A DNA stretch of 64,000 nucleotides, taken from the NCBI RefSeq assembly GCF_014529535.1, contig NW_023503608.1, forward strand, positions 7,118,501 to 7,182,500, written 5' to 3'. Position 1 is the stretch's first letter, and the number at the start of each line of letters is the position of its first letter. Positions 44,765-57,326 of the stretch are shown here, piece by piece. The position numbers were made by a program, and so were the translations under genes. Source of the stretch: Bradysia coprophila. Lineage: Eukaryota > Arthropoda > Insecta > Diptera > Sciaridae. Under the pieces are notes generated by a model. It ran no database searches. It was not told the origin of the DNA and worked only from the letters and a program-made list of their open reading frames with translations.

Positions 44765-46293
44765 ATGTGAACGGCAGTCTCAGGTGAAAGAGCACGAGAA
44801 CAGATAGGATCGATGCATTACACTTAGTTCTGGTTCCACGAAATCTTTGTCAGATATCAGGTTTGCCAGCTTATAAAATAAGATTTCAACTACATTTCTA
44901 AAATAAGAGAACGCAGCTCTAATAGCCTTTCAATTACATTGATTATTGATTTAATAATTGTCATGTGATGACGTTATTTAAAAATAAATCTTTTAGCGAC
45001 CATCCAAGTACCTGGTACCTGGTTTGACATTGGTTTGCGGCCAACTGACTTGAGCAAGAGAAACTGTTGTATAAAATTCTTCATCACTGACATAAACACC
45101 ATAAACACCATAAAATGATGACTTTATTACAGTAACGTAACAACGTCACTAGAGACTTTATGAATTAATTTTCGCGATGATCGTTGTTAGCCGTCTGTTT
45201 ATTCTGTTTATGACTTCATTAAGTTGAAAGTTAAGTGAGACATAAATCATCAAGTTCATTGATGATAGAATGGCCGAACTAAGCGTACAGTTCATTGTAT
45301 ATCAATGTTAACATTGAACGGAATTTCTTTCGGAATAAATTTGTAATTTTAATTTAATATTTCGAGTTTATTAAATCATAAATTTACCGTACATAATGCA
45401 ATTTTATCTGCAAACACATTTGAAACTGATTTTTTTTTTGCGTATTAGTAATTCAAAGTAAAAATCAATTGAACAAAATATAACAACTTTATCGGAAAGA
45501 AAGCGAAGACAAGTTTTAATTTTTATTATGCGATGAAAATAAAACACCATGATGTATGGTCTGTCTGCACACACAGTTTACATACTTAACGATCATTGCA
45601 AGTCTAGATAATATAACATGAACTAGACAAATTTTTTTTTGTGTGAAAAAACGTCTGGTTTTGTATCGACAACTCAAAATTTTCTTTTGAAATATAAGGC
45701 GTTGTGTTCGTAATTTTTTCGATTACTATTATAACCAACCGTGCTTTTTCAAAATCAACCGAATGGCAAATTTGTCAAAGCAAGTTAACACCAATTGCCC
45801 GAGCGTTATTAATTTTCTCAATTCGTCTTAACTCTTTAAAAAAAATATTTTGAAATTTTTATGTTTAATTGAACAAACATGCATAATTGGGTATGTGCGC
45901 TTTTTTAAAGAAAGTGTTTTCCGATTATTTAATACGCTTTTAACAGTCGTAAATCAGGCATACTACACATATAAAATGCACAATTTCGTACTCAGCCACG
46001 GGGTATTCACTCTGCCTTTGTATTTCGGTATGTCACTCGAATTGCTGGTTTACAAAAATGACAGTGGCTCACATCAAAATCAGCTGTCACTAACTTCAGT
46101 ACGTTCTGTCAGATTCAAATCAATCAAATTCATCAGTTTTGGTTTTTCTGTTTTCTAAATTTTGATTTTGTTTAATTTTACTTTATTTTTGGTGAACGCT
46201 TTGAAAATTACAGGAGAACTAAAGCAAAGTTAGTTTTATCTAATAAATCTTAGCCATAGATAACGAAGGGTCAACAAATACATTTAATTTTAG

Positions 46294-49200
46294 ATGCCGG
46301 TATACTGTTCTGTTCCACAATGTACGACGAAAGGTACAGGTGGGATGCACCGATTTCCTGCTGATCCACAACTGAAACGGAAGTGGATGGATGTAACAAG
46401 AACGCAACATCTGCAAGATTCCAAAAGCTGTAGAATTTGTCGCAAACATTTCAAAGATAGCGATTTATTAGTCGACCAGGATGGAAAAAGAATATTAGCC
46501 CCGAATGCAGTGCCCAGTTTGTGTTTACCAATGTCATTTATCTGGGATCATTCATATCATGTGGTGGGTATAGATAATGTAACAATCTGAATAGTGTACA
46601 CGATACCGATGTAATTTACATTCAAAATAGGTCGGTCCACCAAAAAAACGACATTTTAAGCGATTGAAGATAACTGGTCCAGGGGCTAACATCTCAGATG
46701 TAAGTTGAACCTGCATATTTCTTAAATATGTTTTAACTTTCGTTTGTATAGGATAACATTGGAAATGAAATTGAAGTTGGCGCAGCCAGGCCAGACAAAA
46801 GTGCTAGTGTCGGTTCTTACAAAGACATGGAATTTTTACGGTCGTTGGAAGAGAAAATACTTCAACAGAAAAAGGTATTTAAATTTATTGCAGTTAAACG
46901 ACTAAGTTCAAAATACGATGTAACCCACATGCCTTATTCCTTACCGAAAAACCGATCCCGATCCAAAAATGAAACCTGTAATTTATAGCATGTCCACCTT
47001 CCACGTATTTTAGTCGATCGTTTCAAGTGATTATCTTTACGTACTCAAAACTGAACCTTTTCCTAATAGTTTGCGATGTAAAAATAACGTTTCAATGTTT
47101 GCTGAAATGGACTCAAAAAAGTTTTGTCATCAGCGTTTTGCACACTAATAAGAGTACTTATCACTGAAGGAAGCTGCTAAACCTCAGAATAAAAATAAAA
47201 TTCTTTTGAGCTGTAGTGAAGTGGACGACGACACAAGAAGTTAAGTATGGTTTCCACTCAACAAAAAGCATTCCGTGAGAGAGCGAATTATCAAATAAAC
47301 AAAGCAAAAATGAAAATAAATCAATTTTGTCTTTCACACGGAGTACTTTTTTGGTTAGTGGAAATTAAGCATGTAATGTATTGAACATGTCGCATAAACC
47401 TAAAATTTTAAAATAAATAGTAATAAAAAGAGTGTTTTGATATCAAAATTTATAATTTTAAGCGTCATATTTGACCGCTAGCCAGCAATAATAACAACCA
47501 AGACCTAATATTTGAGAACGGATTCACAAAGATTCCTTAAAATTCTCAAAGATTAGCAAAAAGAAAATTTCGGTGTTTTTAGGTAATCTCTTCAGGTTTA
47601 TCAAATATTAGGCCTTGATAACGACTCACCCCTATATACGACTTAAATTTGAACTGCCAAACTTTATTTAAACGGAATAAAACAGAAGCATTATGGAAGA
47701 TGTTAACTAATTAAGGAAAATCAACATTCTCATATTGCAACATTAGTTGTAGCATCATTGATTCTTAGGATTTCAACGATATCAATAAACAAACAAATTA
47801 AAAATCAAAATTCTTTTCGTTTAAAAATTCCCTAAGATGTTTGGTGATTAAATAAAGCCAATTCAGTAATACCTACAACCGGTCCACAATGGTCGAAATG
47901 AAATTGTGATTATTTGACTCTTTCGTATCACAATAAATTGACCTTTAAATATAGTCGTCAACAATGGATATAGAAGCATTATATTGTTAACTGGAAATGC
48001 AAAAATGTGCACTGAGCTCGCTATCTCTAAGAATATTATCGTGGTACACCACTCAATAGCCTAATGTCTCCACTGGACCATTTTTTTAAATTTCCATTGG
48101 TACTAGGAAGTACGATCCTTTACACATGTTTGTTGACCCTTACAAGTTATTAACCGATTGACCAATTTTAATGGTTTTCAAATCTTCTGTGAAATTTTTA
48201 GAGAACTAATTTATATGAATTAACTAAAAAAAGAATTCTGACCCGACTAAAAATTCAAATTATTAAGCGTATCCTTTGATTCTTATTTAGGAAAACTTGG
48301 CACTATCACGGAGACTAAAGAATAAAACCGCACAATTGAAAAGACTTCAACGGAAATCGAAAACTCACAAATTAGACGATGGTCAAGTGTTGGCATATCT
48401 CAGTAATGTTAAAAAGTACAGCAGTGCTCAAATTCAGTTTACCGAGATGCAACTTCGAAATTCTAGTCGAAATCCTCACGGTCGAAGATATAAACCGAAA
48501 GAGAAGAGTATGTGTTTGGCCATGTACAAAAGTGGACCTAGATCATACCGGTTTAAGGAAAACAACAAAATCATGGTGCTTCCATCTTTAAGCACTCTGA
48601 CCCGGCATAGTGCGAAGATGATCTTTCGTACAGGTATCGTACCCCAGCTATTTTCGTTTATAAAAGAAAAAGTGAAGGATTGGACGGAAAAGGAACTATT
48701 ATGTTCCTTTGGCTTTGATGAGACTGCGTTGAAGTCAATACTGGAATACAGCAGCACCGATGATGAAATTATTGGATTCGTTGAAATGGGTGGAATCAGG
48801 CGACCCATTTTTGCAACGCACTCATTAACCTTTATGGTACGAGGCATATACCGTCCATTCAAACAACCGGTAGCTTATTTTTACACCCACGGTCTGAAGT
48901 CACATGAATTGGCTGAGCTCATCTTACTTGTGTTAGAGGCTGTTTTTTCCACTGGTAAGTGTTTAGGTATTTTCGGAATTGGAAAAAGTTGCACAATCTG
49001 TAGAGAGCGATTCTTTTGAATTTCGACTGACCGAAATCGGCGCTATTTTAATAAAAAATATCTCAGACTGGTTTCGGTGCCAAGTCGAAATTCAAAAGAC
49101 TCACTCCGATTATTTTAAAAGACAGCATCCGCGAACGTACTCTGGTGCACCTATGGAAGTAAAACTATTTTTTAAATTTCAGGCCTCAATGTTATACATT

Positions 49201-51203
49201 CTGTGAGCGACCAGGTGGTAACCAACGAATCAGCTATACATCGCTTGATGGATCGCCACTTTGTAAGATCTCCCGGTTGTTTGTTAAAATACAAGGTTTG
49301 TGACAAAACTATAATACACGGTTACGATGCACCACATTGGCTTAAAGTTGTCCGCAACAACTTGCAAGTCAAAAACTTCAAACATTTTATAAGTGAACGA
49401 TGGAACATATCAACCCCAAAAATTTACGGAAAATCACAAGTGGCTTCATGGGATGACGTCGAAAGCGTTTATGATCAAGACAAAACTGGATGCCCCCGTC
49501 TCTTGCCAAACATAAACGGTGAACACATAAAGCCGGAGAGACTTAAAATGAAAGTTTGTGTAGCAACTCAAGTTTTCAGTCAAAAATATAGCAACGTCAT
49601 GGAGGACTTCGCGGACAGGAAACTCATACGAGACAGCTCGCGCGAAACTGCTCGAATGTTACTATTTTTCAATGACTTGTTCGATAGCGTGAACGGATCT
49701 GGTCCAGCGCAAATTGCGAGACTGAAAGGATCCATAAATGAACGTTCAGTCCATTTTGTATTTTGGGACTGGGCGTTATTCATGTTGTCGAAAATGGATT
49801 TCATCGATAAAGTATCGGGAGAAGTCAATCACCATTCAACAGTCATAAACAAGATCCAGTCCACCATCAGAGGATACCAAGAAGTCACGAGGATATGTTT
49901 AAATAGTAATATAGAAGAAGTTTCTTTAAGGTATTTCAAGTTTTCAGTCTTAAACATATTTTGAGTCTAGTAAATACTCGGATGCCACACCTTCTAGTTT
50001 ATGAATTCATCTCAATGAAAGTATAAAACGGTTATTGCCGATCAGCCACACACTCACAAATTGTATCAATAATCTCTATGTCATAACAGTTCTATATTTC
50101 ATTGCATTTTAGTGGGTTTTTTCGTTTACAGGATATAAGGAATTTTAGAAGGTGTGCAGTTGCATCTATATACAAATATTTATGTGAGGAACTATATTTG
50201 ATCTTGAGCTTAAGTTTTTCAATATAGTTTCTGGTCTACATTAATATTCGTTCGTTTACTTGGGTTTCAGTGTATGTCTTTTCAATGTTCGTTATCGTGA
50301 TTGTCTTTTGTAATATTTATAAACTGTGTCGTCTATTTGTTAATTCTTTGGCGTCATTTTGACTTCAGTTAAATTTAATTTCTTAGAAACACGGACTCCG
50401 ACGGATTAGAGAATTTCTTTGGATGCGTAAAGTCGTGTTGCCAAATAGCGTGCTCAGTAACGCCCCGGCAATTTCGTTCCGGCTACACAACAATGATTTT
50501 AAATAATCTCATGAACGCGAAGTCGACTTCTACGAACTGCGAACCGGACCATTCTGTAGCTCTCCTAGATGATGTACATGATCTCATTGAAAATCATATC
50601 TCCAATGTTCAAATGGAGAGCAATGAAACTCGAAACCAAGTCGAGGATTCGTGTTCTGATGTATTGTTTGACCCGGAATTCTCTGAAAATGAACTGAACT
50701 TTTTTGAATCACGGGCATCCGAAGAAACTGCTAGCATTGCGTGCTCAAAAATTTTAGAACGAATACATTGTGATAATTGCCGGCACTATTTACTAGCCGA
50801 ATTTGAAAAAGATGAAATTGCAACTGCTTCAATCCCCAAATGGCCGTCGCCGAATTTCATAGAAATATTTATAAAAATATTTGAGTTTTCACTTCAATCG
50901 ATTCCATTTGGAGCATCGGAAAAATCTCTCAAGAAGTTTGTTATCGATGGCTTCGAAGTGAAAAATGAAATTAGTGAGTTAACCATAATCGGCTGTGCCG
51001 ATCACAACGAAGAAGTTAAGAATATGCTTCTTGAAATAGCTGTAATCTATGCCATAAGAATTTTTTGTAAAAATATTAATGATATACTCAGAGGAAAAAT
51101 CAAGGAACTTCCACCCAACCCTAATTCTATTCAGGAATTAGCCAGTACGTTTTATTTAAAGAAGACCCGCATCCGTAAGCACTCTGATATATTTAAAACT
51201 TAA
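46294..51203 (+). CDS. THAP-domain P-element-type transposase (THAP9-like), intact
   Basis: Six exons (46294-46563, 46631-46699, 46752-46874, 48291-48954, 49183-49930, 50387-51203) join in phase at GT-AG sites to give 896 residues without a break. The exon 1 end could be 3 bases earlier. Residues 1-85 form a C2CH THAP zinc finger: ligands C5, C10, C49 and H52, with HRFP, W31 and the AVPS box. It is a site-specific DNA-binding domain. A basic Leu-rich coiled segment follows (about 140-180). The RNase H-like core keeps the acidic residues expected in P-element/THAP9 transposases: FDE (D297), VSDQ (D385) and LENFF (E633), plus YDAPHWLK between. RGIYRPFKQPVAYFY is also family-typical. No terminal inverted repeats or 8-bp duplication were found, so it may be domesticated rather than mobile. 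If intron 4 were retained, the frame would stop at 49019 and give a truncated THAP protein. Confidence 0.9.
47246..47374. mobile_element. MITE family 'TGGCTTGAT', copy 3, in an intron
   Basis: Inside intron 3 of the transposase gene (46875-48290). TATGGTTTCCACTCAACAAA on the left and, opposite strand, CATGCTTAATTTCCACTAAC on the right match the 10331 copy end for end in reverse orientation, including GAGAGAGCGA and AAAAGTACT. Confidence 0.7.
47499..47617. mobile_element. 119-bp hAT-type MITE in the same intron
   Basis: The tips CAAGACCTAATATTTGA and (opposite strand) CAAGGCCTAATATTTGA are inverted repeats. ATAACAAC (47491-47498) and ATAACGAC (47618-47625) form an 8-bp duplication with one difference. 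Non-coding. Confidence 0.8.
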
Positions 51204-54200
51204 ATTTTATTTTCTTTTATAAATAATTTCTTTTTAATTTGTTCATTTTTAAATCTTTTAAAACATTTCAATCCTTTTTATAAAACAAAAAATTATCAAT
51301 TTTAACATTTTTATCTTTTTTTTTAACTTTTTAAACTAATAAAAAAATTGAAGTATTGGGAAGTTTGAAATAATGGAACTAAAAATAAAAATTTAACTTA
51401 AATATGATTGAAAAGACTTACTCAACTTTGTATATTTTTTCGAACGAATTGTAAAATTAGATTTGTAAAACTTTTATAACTTTGAACTGTAAAAAATAAA
51501 AATGTCTGGGATATATTATAATCTGATTTTTCATTCGGTTCAGAAGTCTTCCCTGGCCCTTGAGGAAACTTAAAATTTTCCGTATAAAAAATAATCTCAG
51601 AAAAATTTAGTCTAAAACAGATTGCTGGACAAAGTTGACAATAATATTTTCTCAAAGAAATTGAAACAATGTAATTGAATAACTGAATTCAAGACAAGCA
51701 ATTCGAGTAATTATTGAGCCATTCATATTACTTTACATCCGCCTCCAAATTTTGTCCAATAGATTCATTAAATAAATATAAAACGATATTGGCTCGTTAA
51801 CCATAATCACTGTGTTATCTTTAACAAGTCCATCGAATGATGGAAAACAAAATTAGCGAGTTAACCATAATCGTGGGGCCGAAAAGCATCTGCCGGTGTC
51901 CCTAAAAAAATAAACACAATTCGTTGACACAACTTTATATAAGAAAAATAACGAAACAAGCAATCGAGAAACTAGACGATGACATACATGAACTTTTTAA
52001 ATTTTCAACAAAATATTTGAGAAATGATCATCTAGATTTTGCTATATTTAAACATTGTAGAACTGTATTATTTTACATTATTAATATCGTTAACAAGTTG
52101 GGCTCGTTCCGTATCACATCATATCTTTCATAATTTTCACAAAAACCTATAAATTTCCCACCGGATCAAATAATTTTCATTTAACAAAAATCACATTAAT
52201 TTACTATTCCATTTAATTGAAATAAACCAAACTTGCAAGTGAATAAATTCAACAACAACAACAACAACAAACAATTTTTTTTTCTATTTATTGAACACAT
52301 TTTTATTGTTGGAGAAAGTTTTTTTTTGTAAATACGTAATGTCACAAATCCATACACATATCCAACTTCACCATGGTTTACTTTGATTTTTTGTTGCTCG
52401 AAACGAAAAGTGAGGTGACGCATCCGTGTACTCAGCTGATGTGCAATGCGATTCACGTGTCAGTTCAAATTTACTTTGATCGACTCTTAATTCACCACAG
52501 TTTCTTACAGACTATCTTTCTGGCTTAAAATGAAAAGTTTAACTAATTTCAGTTTGAAATGTAACTCGTTATCGATTAATTTCATCAAATTTGTAAACCC
52601 ACAGCAACACATTGCAAGAATAGATTATCTTGATGAAGTCTATAAAATCTTCCGTGTTTCTGCGGATAAAGATCGCTTATTCATTCAGTGACTTTGGTTG
52701 TGTGGAGCATTTTACTTTCTGATGACTAAGTTTCACAGTTTGTGTTTCACATCAACAATTAAACATTTCAGTTAATTTATCGCCTACTATTCATTGTTCC
52801 ACAGCTAAATGCATAAAAGGTAAAGCTAGGAAAAGGTGAAAAGGTATGACCAAACCTGACAGGGGATAAATATGTTAAAAATTTCAAGTCAACCTGAAAC
52901 CTTATCTGACAGGTCGGACCTGAAATCCGAAATCTGGGACACAATAGAGAATTACAAAAACTAAAATTTCATTCATCTTGTTACGTTTCAAATAGGCAAC
53001 GATGTTTTTCATTCATTGAAACAAAGACATATCAATGAAATTTCAGTTTTATTATAATTCGCTAATATAATACATGTCCAATTTATGCATTAACTATAGT
53101 CTTCACTCCGATAATTACTGGGCCCATTGTTTCATTATCGAGGATAATTAGATAATTGAAATTTTATTACAAACAATTTTACATTTAAAACCTAATAAAT
53201 ATCCAAACCGCATATAGATTTCAACCAGATCCCACAAATAATGAACGCTATGATTAAGTTCCTCAGTAATATTCTTAATCTATAATGATGCATAGAGTGA
53301 ATACAGCTCTTATTTTGTCAATTATAACCAACAATAGTGGTATCGAAGAGAGGACGTGTTAACCATAACAAGTATGCAAAGTAATTGAATTTGGTAATGC
53401 TGTTTGTAAACCACTAATCTGAATCTAGTGACATTTTTAATTCTTGTTGTACAAATTGAAAATGTTGCAAGTTACACATTAAATTACCTCACTGATTACT
53501 CAAGATGAAACCTTCGTCTAAGAGAAAAATGACCCAATTATTTTACCTAATCCGCTTGCATTGATACCTGATATTTGAGCAATCGTAAAGAGATTTGTAA
53601 ATTACATAATCATTCAAAGACAGATGTTTTTATACAGACTCCTCCGAAAATATAATGTGTACATAAAGTAGGAGTATATAGCATGGGATATACATTCAAT
53701 TACGTTCATTTCACTTTACCAATTTCGAATTGTGTTACTTAAAAAACTACCGTTTCCATTTTTACTCAATGAATTATTAATTAAGAGAGTGAGAAAATCA
53801 ATTTACTCGGAAGCACCATTAACTGTATCAACAAGCCTCTTCAGACACTATATACATGCACGATATACATTGTTTCGTTAAAAGCAAGTAATAAGAAGAA
53901 TTACTTTTCGATTTGTTGCTGAGGAACGACCCGTATTAACAGCTTTCTGCTGGGACGTCCTGAAAGCTATTCAAGCGTGAGCTATGTATAAGAAAAAAGT
54001 TTTACATAGGATCGGAACTCCTGGTATCGTCATGATTTCAAATAAAATATTTAAATATCTGATGAGCTCTGGCTATTGCAGTGATGTCGTCTTAAATGTT
54101 GAAAGTGATGAGATAAAAGATTTTGCATCGATCTATTGAAAAAACTGAGATCGGAAAAAGTTGCAGGTTATACAATCATGCAGGAATGTTGTGTGAGTCG

Positions 54201-55288
54201 GTTGTAATAGCGACCAAAAACCACGACTTTTCACACTTCCTTTACTTAACATTATTAAGTTCATGTATTTACAATAAAGTGTTACAATTGAAAGTCTTAA
54301 TTAATTGCAGCAAAAAAAAGCGAATGCGTAATAAGGCAGTAAAAATTGATGCTTTTTTTTATTTATTTAAAGAAACTATTTAGACCATGATATATTCAGT
54401 AATTAATTGTACGTGTACATACAAATGCATAATGGATTTAATTGATTTCGTTCAATAAAACTTAACTCAATTTAGTGAAAGATGAATGTTAATGGTACCT
54501 AATTTACACGAAAAATTTGGAAAAGTTTAAAAACTTAAATACTTTATGTGCGAAAGTACTTATTATGATGTGTAGCGATAACGAACCATTGCACTACAGA
54601 GTGGGCTTAGTAGTTTAAAATTGACTAATTTCAACAAATTAATCTACGCAGCATGCATTCATTGGAAACGTAAACTTATGTATCCTGTATGCTGTAGACT
54701 TACGAATACACTAAAAATATGAATCGATAATTGTTACTCAAATGTACTAGTGATTCCAGACTATTAAAATGACTATTTCAATCGCAAAGCCTCTCACAAC
54801 TTTTTTATACCAATACAATGGTCTACTTTTGTCTTCGAAGGCAAAAAACGGTACAAAATATACTAACACTGAAGTAAAATTAAGAAAATCCCAAAATGTT
54901 ATTTACGTGGATTAACAAACAGTAAAGACATAAGGTAATAGATCAATCTATTTATTGTATCCTGTTCAAGTCATTCAAATTTACTATTGAAATGCAAAGC
55001 GGACACGCTTAATCTTGAGTATTAGTGTAGTCGATAACGCAATTTTCAGTACAATCGTTTACAAGAGTGTTCTGCTTAGATTTCACCCAAAAATACTTCT
55101 AAAAGTATTCCAACAAGAAGAGACAGGAAGCTATAGCAAAAATACAAATTTCTCTTCTTACTAGGACACATTTGGAACTTTTTTGGATGAGATATAAGCA
55201 GAAGACTCTTGTAAACGTTTTGCGTTATCGACTAGACTTTATCGTATTTGTCGTCATGTAATTATCCGTATGAATTTTGTGTCCTATT
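51204..55288. other. Intergenic; a transposase relic and a small microsatellite
   Basis: Very AT-rich. Contains (CAA)n of about eight units at roughly 52247-52270. Frames near 51924, 52196 (-) and 54123 lack domains. The relic is listed at 51788. Confidence 0.45.
51788..51880 (+). pseudogene. Degenerate copy of the transposase last-exon segment
   Basis: AAAATTAGCGAGTTAACCATA followed by ATCG at about 51849-51873 matches AAATTAGTGAGTTAACCATA and ATCGG at 50968-50993 in the last exon of the transposase gene. A second weaker match (GGCTCGTTAACCATAATC) lies at 51791. This looks like a partial tandem duplication or the remains of a second, related element just downstream. Confidence 0.45.
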
Positions 55289-55289
55289 T

Positions 55290-56180
55290 CACGGTGAGCA
55301 TGAAAAAAGTCCAAATAAAAAAGTCGTTGCATACGAAAAAATTTTGTGGATAATTATTTAGGACCATGCGACGAGTTAATGTTAAGAAAAGTCAATAAAA
55401 TGATAAATGGTAAATTTCTGCCATGGATAGAAGACCAACTAATACTTCCACCTTTCCACCTGGCATAATGTTTGTAAAATTGGTCTTTGTAGTCTGTCTT
55501 TTATTTTAAAACAAAATAAACACATTTTTTCGGGTTTCTCCTCGTGAGAATCAATTTTCCTCAATACACTTCCGTCCATGGCAGAAATTTACCACGCTCG
55601 TTCTAAGCACTGTTTTTTGCGCGCTAATGTGATTGTAAAGGCTCACATCAACTACGTGCCCACACTAACGGTTTAAAAACACATTGGCGTCACAATATTC
55701 GACAAAATGTTTTAGGCATTTGAGAACTTCCACTGAGAATTGCTCAATCGTAAACGGGCAAGCAACAGTAATGGATATAATCAAACATATTTAACGTATT
55801 GTACAAAAATAAACGCAATTCCAAAGAAAAGTTACTTTCTTGATCAATTAAATAACATTTTGAGTAGGACCAGTTATTGGTGGGTCAGCTCTAATAGCAT
55901 GGTCTATGCAGTTCGGGTCATAGCAAATGAGGTGTCGTTGTAAAGGTAAGACGTGAGGCTATCAAGTGGTGAATGTGGCATCAAAATATATTGACTTTCA
56001 AAAGTCAAAAAGTTTCAGTAGGGTTGACAATATTTTCAAATTGACTTTTCTCAAAAAAGTACCGTTAACTTTTTTTTATTGTTGATATTAACTCGTCGCA
56101 TGGTCCCAAATAATTATCCACAAAAAAGTTTCGTATGCAACGAGTTTTTTATTTAGACTTTTTTCAAGCTCAATGTGATT
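55290..56180. mobile_element. ~890-bp element with ~85-bp inverted ends
   Basis: Left arm GAGCATGAAAAAAGTCCAAA, TCGTTGCATACGAAA, TTGTGGATAATTATTT and GGACCATGCGACGAGTTAAT. The right arm repeats the same blocks on the other strand with about 10% differences. The interior includes a second, complete inverted-repeat element (55407-55591) and unrelated sequence. No transposase frame. The target duplication is not resolved. Confidence 0.75.
55407..55591. mobile_element. ~185-bp MITE nested in the larger element
   Basis: TGGTAAATTTCTGCCATGGA at the left is mirrored by TCCATGGCAGAAATTTACCA at the right, a 20-bp perfect inverted repeat. It lies wholly between the arms of the 55290-56180 element, so it inserted later. 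Confidence 0.75.
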
Positions 56181-56254
56181 TATCAATTGTCAGGTCACCT
56201 AATTTTATAAATTATTTTGATCGGATATGATGCAAATGTAGATACAAATGTTAC

Positions 56255-56425
56255 ACAACACTGAACATCTGTTATCGAAAGAGATACTTATTAATTGCCA
56301 CTTTTATGACCGACAACCGACAACCAAAAACAACCAACGAAAGATAAATAAGCGACGAAGACTGACAATGCTGAGGTTTATAAAACAAAATATAGTTAAA
56401 ACAAATGAAGTACAAGATTGTGCAT
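56255..56425. mobile_element. Decayed 'ATCGATAAC' family copy
   Basis: Shares ACATCTGTTATCGAAAGAG, AAAACAAATGAAGTACAAGA and surrounding order with better copies. The ends are not recognisable. Confidence 0.4.
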
Positions 56426-56478
56426 CACATCGTTGAAATTTTAAAGATTAAAGGAAGTAAATGCCGCAAACATTTAAC

Positions 56479-56660
56479 CTGTTACGGACGGCAAGCATAT
56501 GATCAGTATTATTATCGGGTCCATTACTTCCATCGATCAAATAATTAATTTCAAATCTTTTACTTCAATTTTTGCATGCATTTTCCTATTTAAATTATCA
56601 TATTACCCAGAGCTTGTCATTATTTCTGTCGTCGTTGTCGATAACAGATGAATGTAACAG
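56479..56660. mobile_element. 'ATCGATAAC' MITE family, best-defined copy
   Basis: The tips CTGTTAC and GTAACAG are inverted. The interior has GGCAAGCATATGATCAGTAT, TATTATCGGGTCCATTACTT, ATTACCCAGAGCTTGTCATT and GTCGATAACAGATGAATG. It defines a ~182-bp family present at least five times in the window. TTTAA occurs just outside both ends, a possible duplication. Confidence 0.75.
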
Positions 56661-57162
56661 TTTAATGTTCAATTCTTTGTACTGCTTTGCTCTTTGAAAC
56701 ATGAGATAGAATCATGTCTAAGTTATTGTTTTAAAAAAATGTGGCATCTTCCAATTGCTGCCATCAATGGATCATACATTAATCTTACACTTTCGCCGTT
56801 CGACTCACAGAAATATGTGCGGAATTCACAGGCAATCTGTGTTACCGAACCAAATAACTATGTGCTATAATTTCGATTGAAAAGCCACAGAGTCAACAAT
56901 ACAAATATTGCAAATCAAATTCGAGCATACAAATTTTGTGTAACAATAAATTGTTCATTCCAATTCATAATCAATGTAGAATATGCAAGGCTTAACTCAT
57001 AATACAGTTCACATGTATGTATACACATATACCTGCATTATAACATCGAAGAAACGAACAATAGAACATCCCCAAACATGAGAAAAATTATATTGTATGG
57101 CTATACCAACAGCCAAACGAAACTCCCATTCATGCATGCCTTTGATTTCGCTTTCTTTGGCA

Positions 57163-57204
57163 TATAAAAGAAGAGGCAATTCATTTTGCCGATATCATTC
57201 ACTG
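57163..57204 (+). promoter_or_regulatory. Core promoter of the third cuticle gene
   Basis: TATAAAAG at 57163-57170 is followed by initiator-like TCATTC (57195-57200) and TCACTG (57199-57204). The same TATAAAAG octamer is used by the first cuticle gene. The 5' UTR is then about 125 bases. Confidence 0.75.
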
Positions 57205-57326
57205 AACGAAAGTTGAACGGTTTTCATCAATCATTTACTGCCAAGAGCATAATTTTGGATTACAGTTATTTTTAAACTTGTGATATTTTAGTGATTCAAA
57301 TCAAAAGAAAACAAAAAATAAATAAA

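Larger units (their letters stand above)
42919..46293. other. Intergenic; repeats only
   Basis: Holds the 3' UTR of the kinesin-like gene, one MITE (43981) and an 11-bp tandem repeat (44724). Frames at 43352 and 45850-46158 have no recognisable domain. No promoter motif for the transposase gene stands out. Confidence 0.45.

Noticed and set aside
48979-49206. 75-codon frame between transposase exons 4 and 5
   Set aside because: Falls in the intron defined by conserved splice sites and a family-consistent join (STG-LNV...SDQ); it is not in the transposase frame.
44900-52500. Terminal inverted repeats for the P-type transposase gene
   Set aside because: Compared the flanks by eye and found no matching inverted pair with an 8-bp duplication; a computed self-alignment would settle it.
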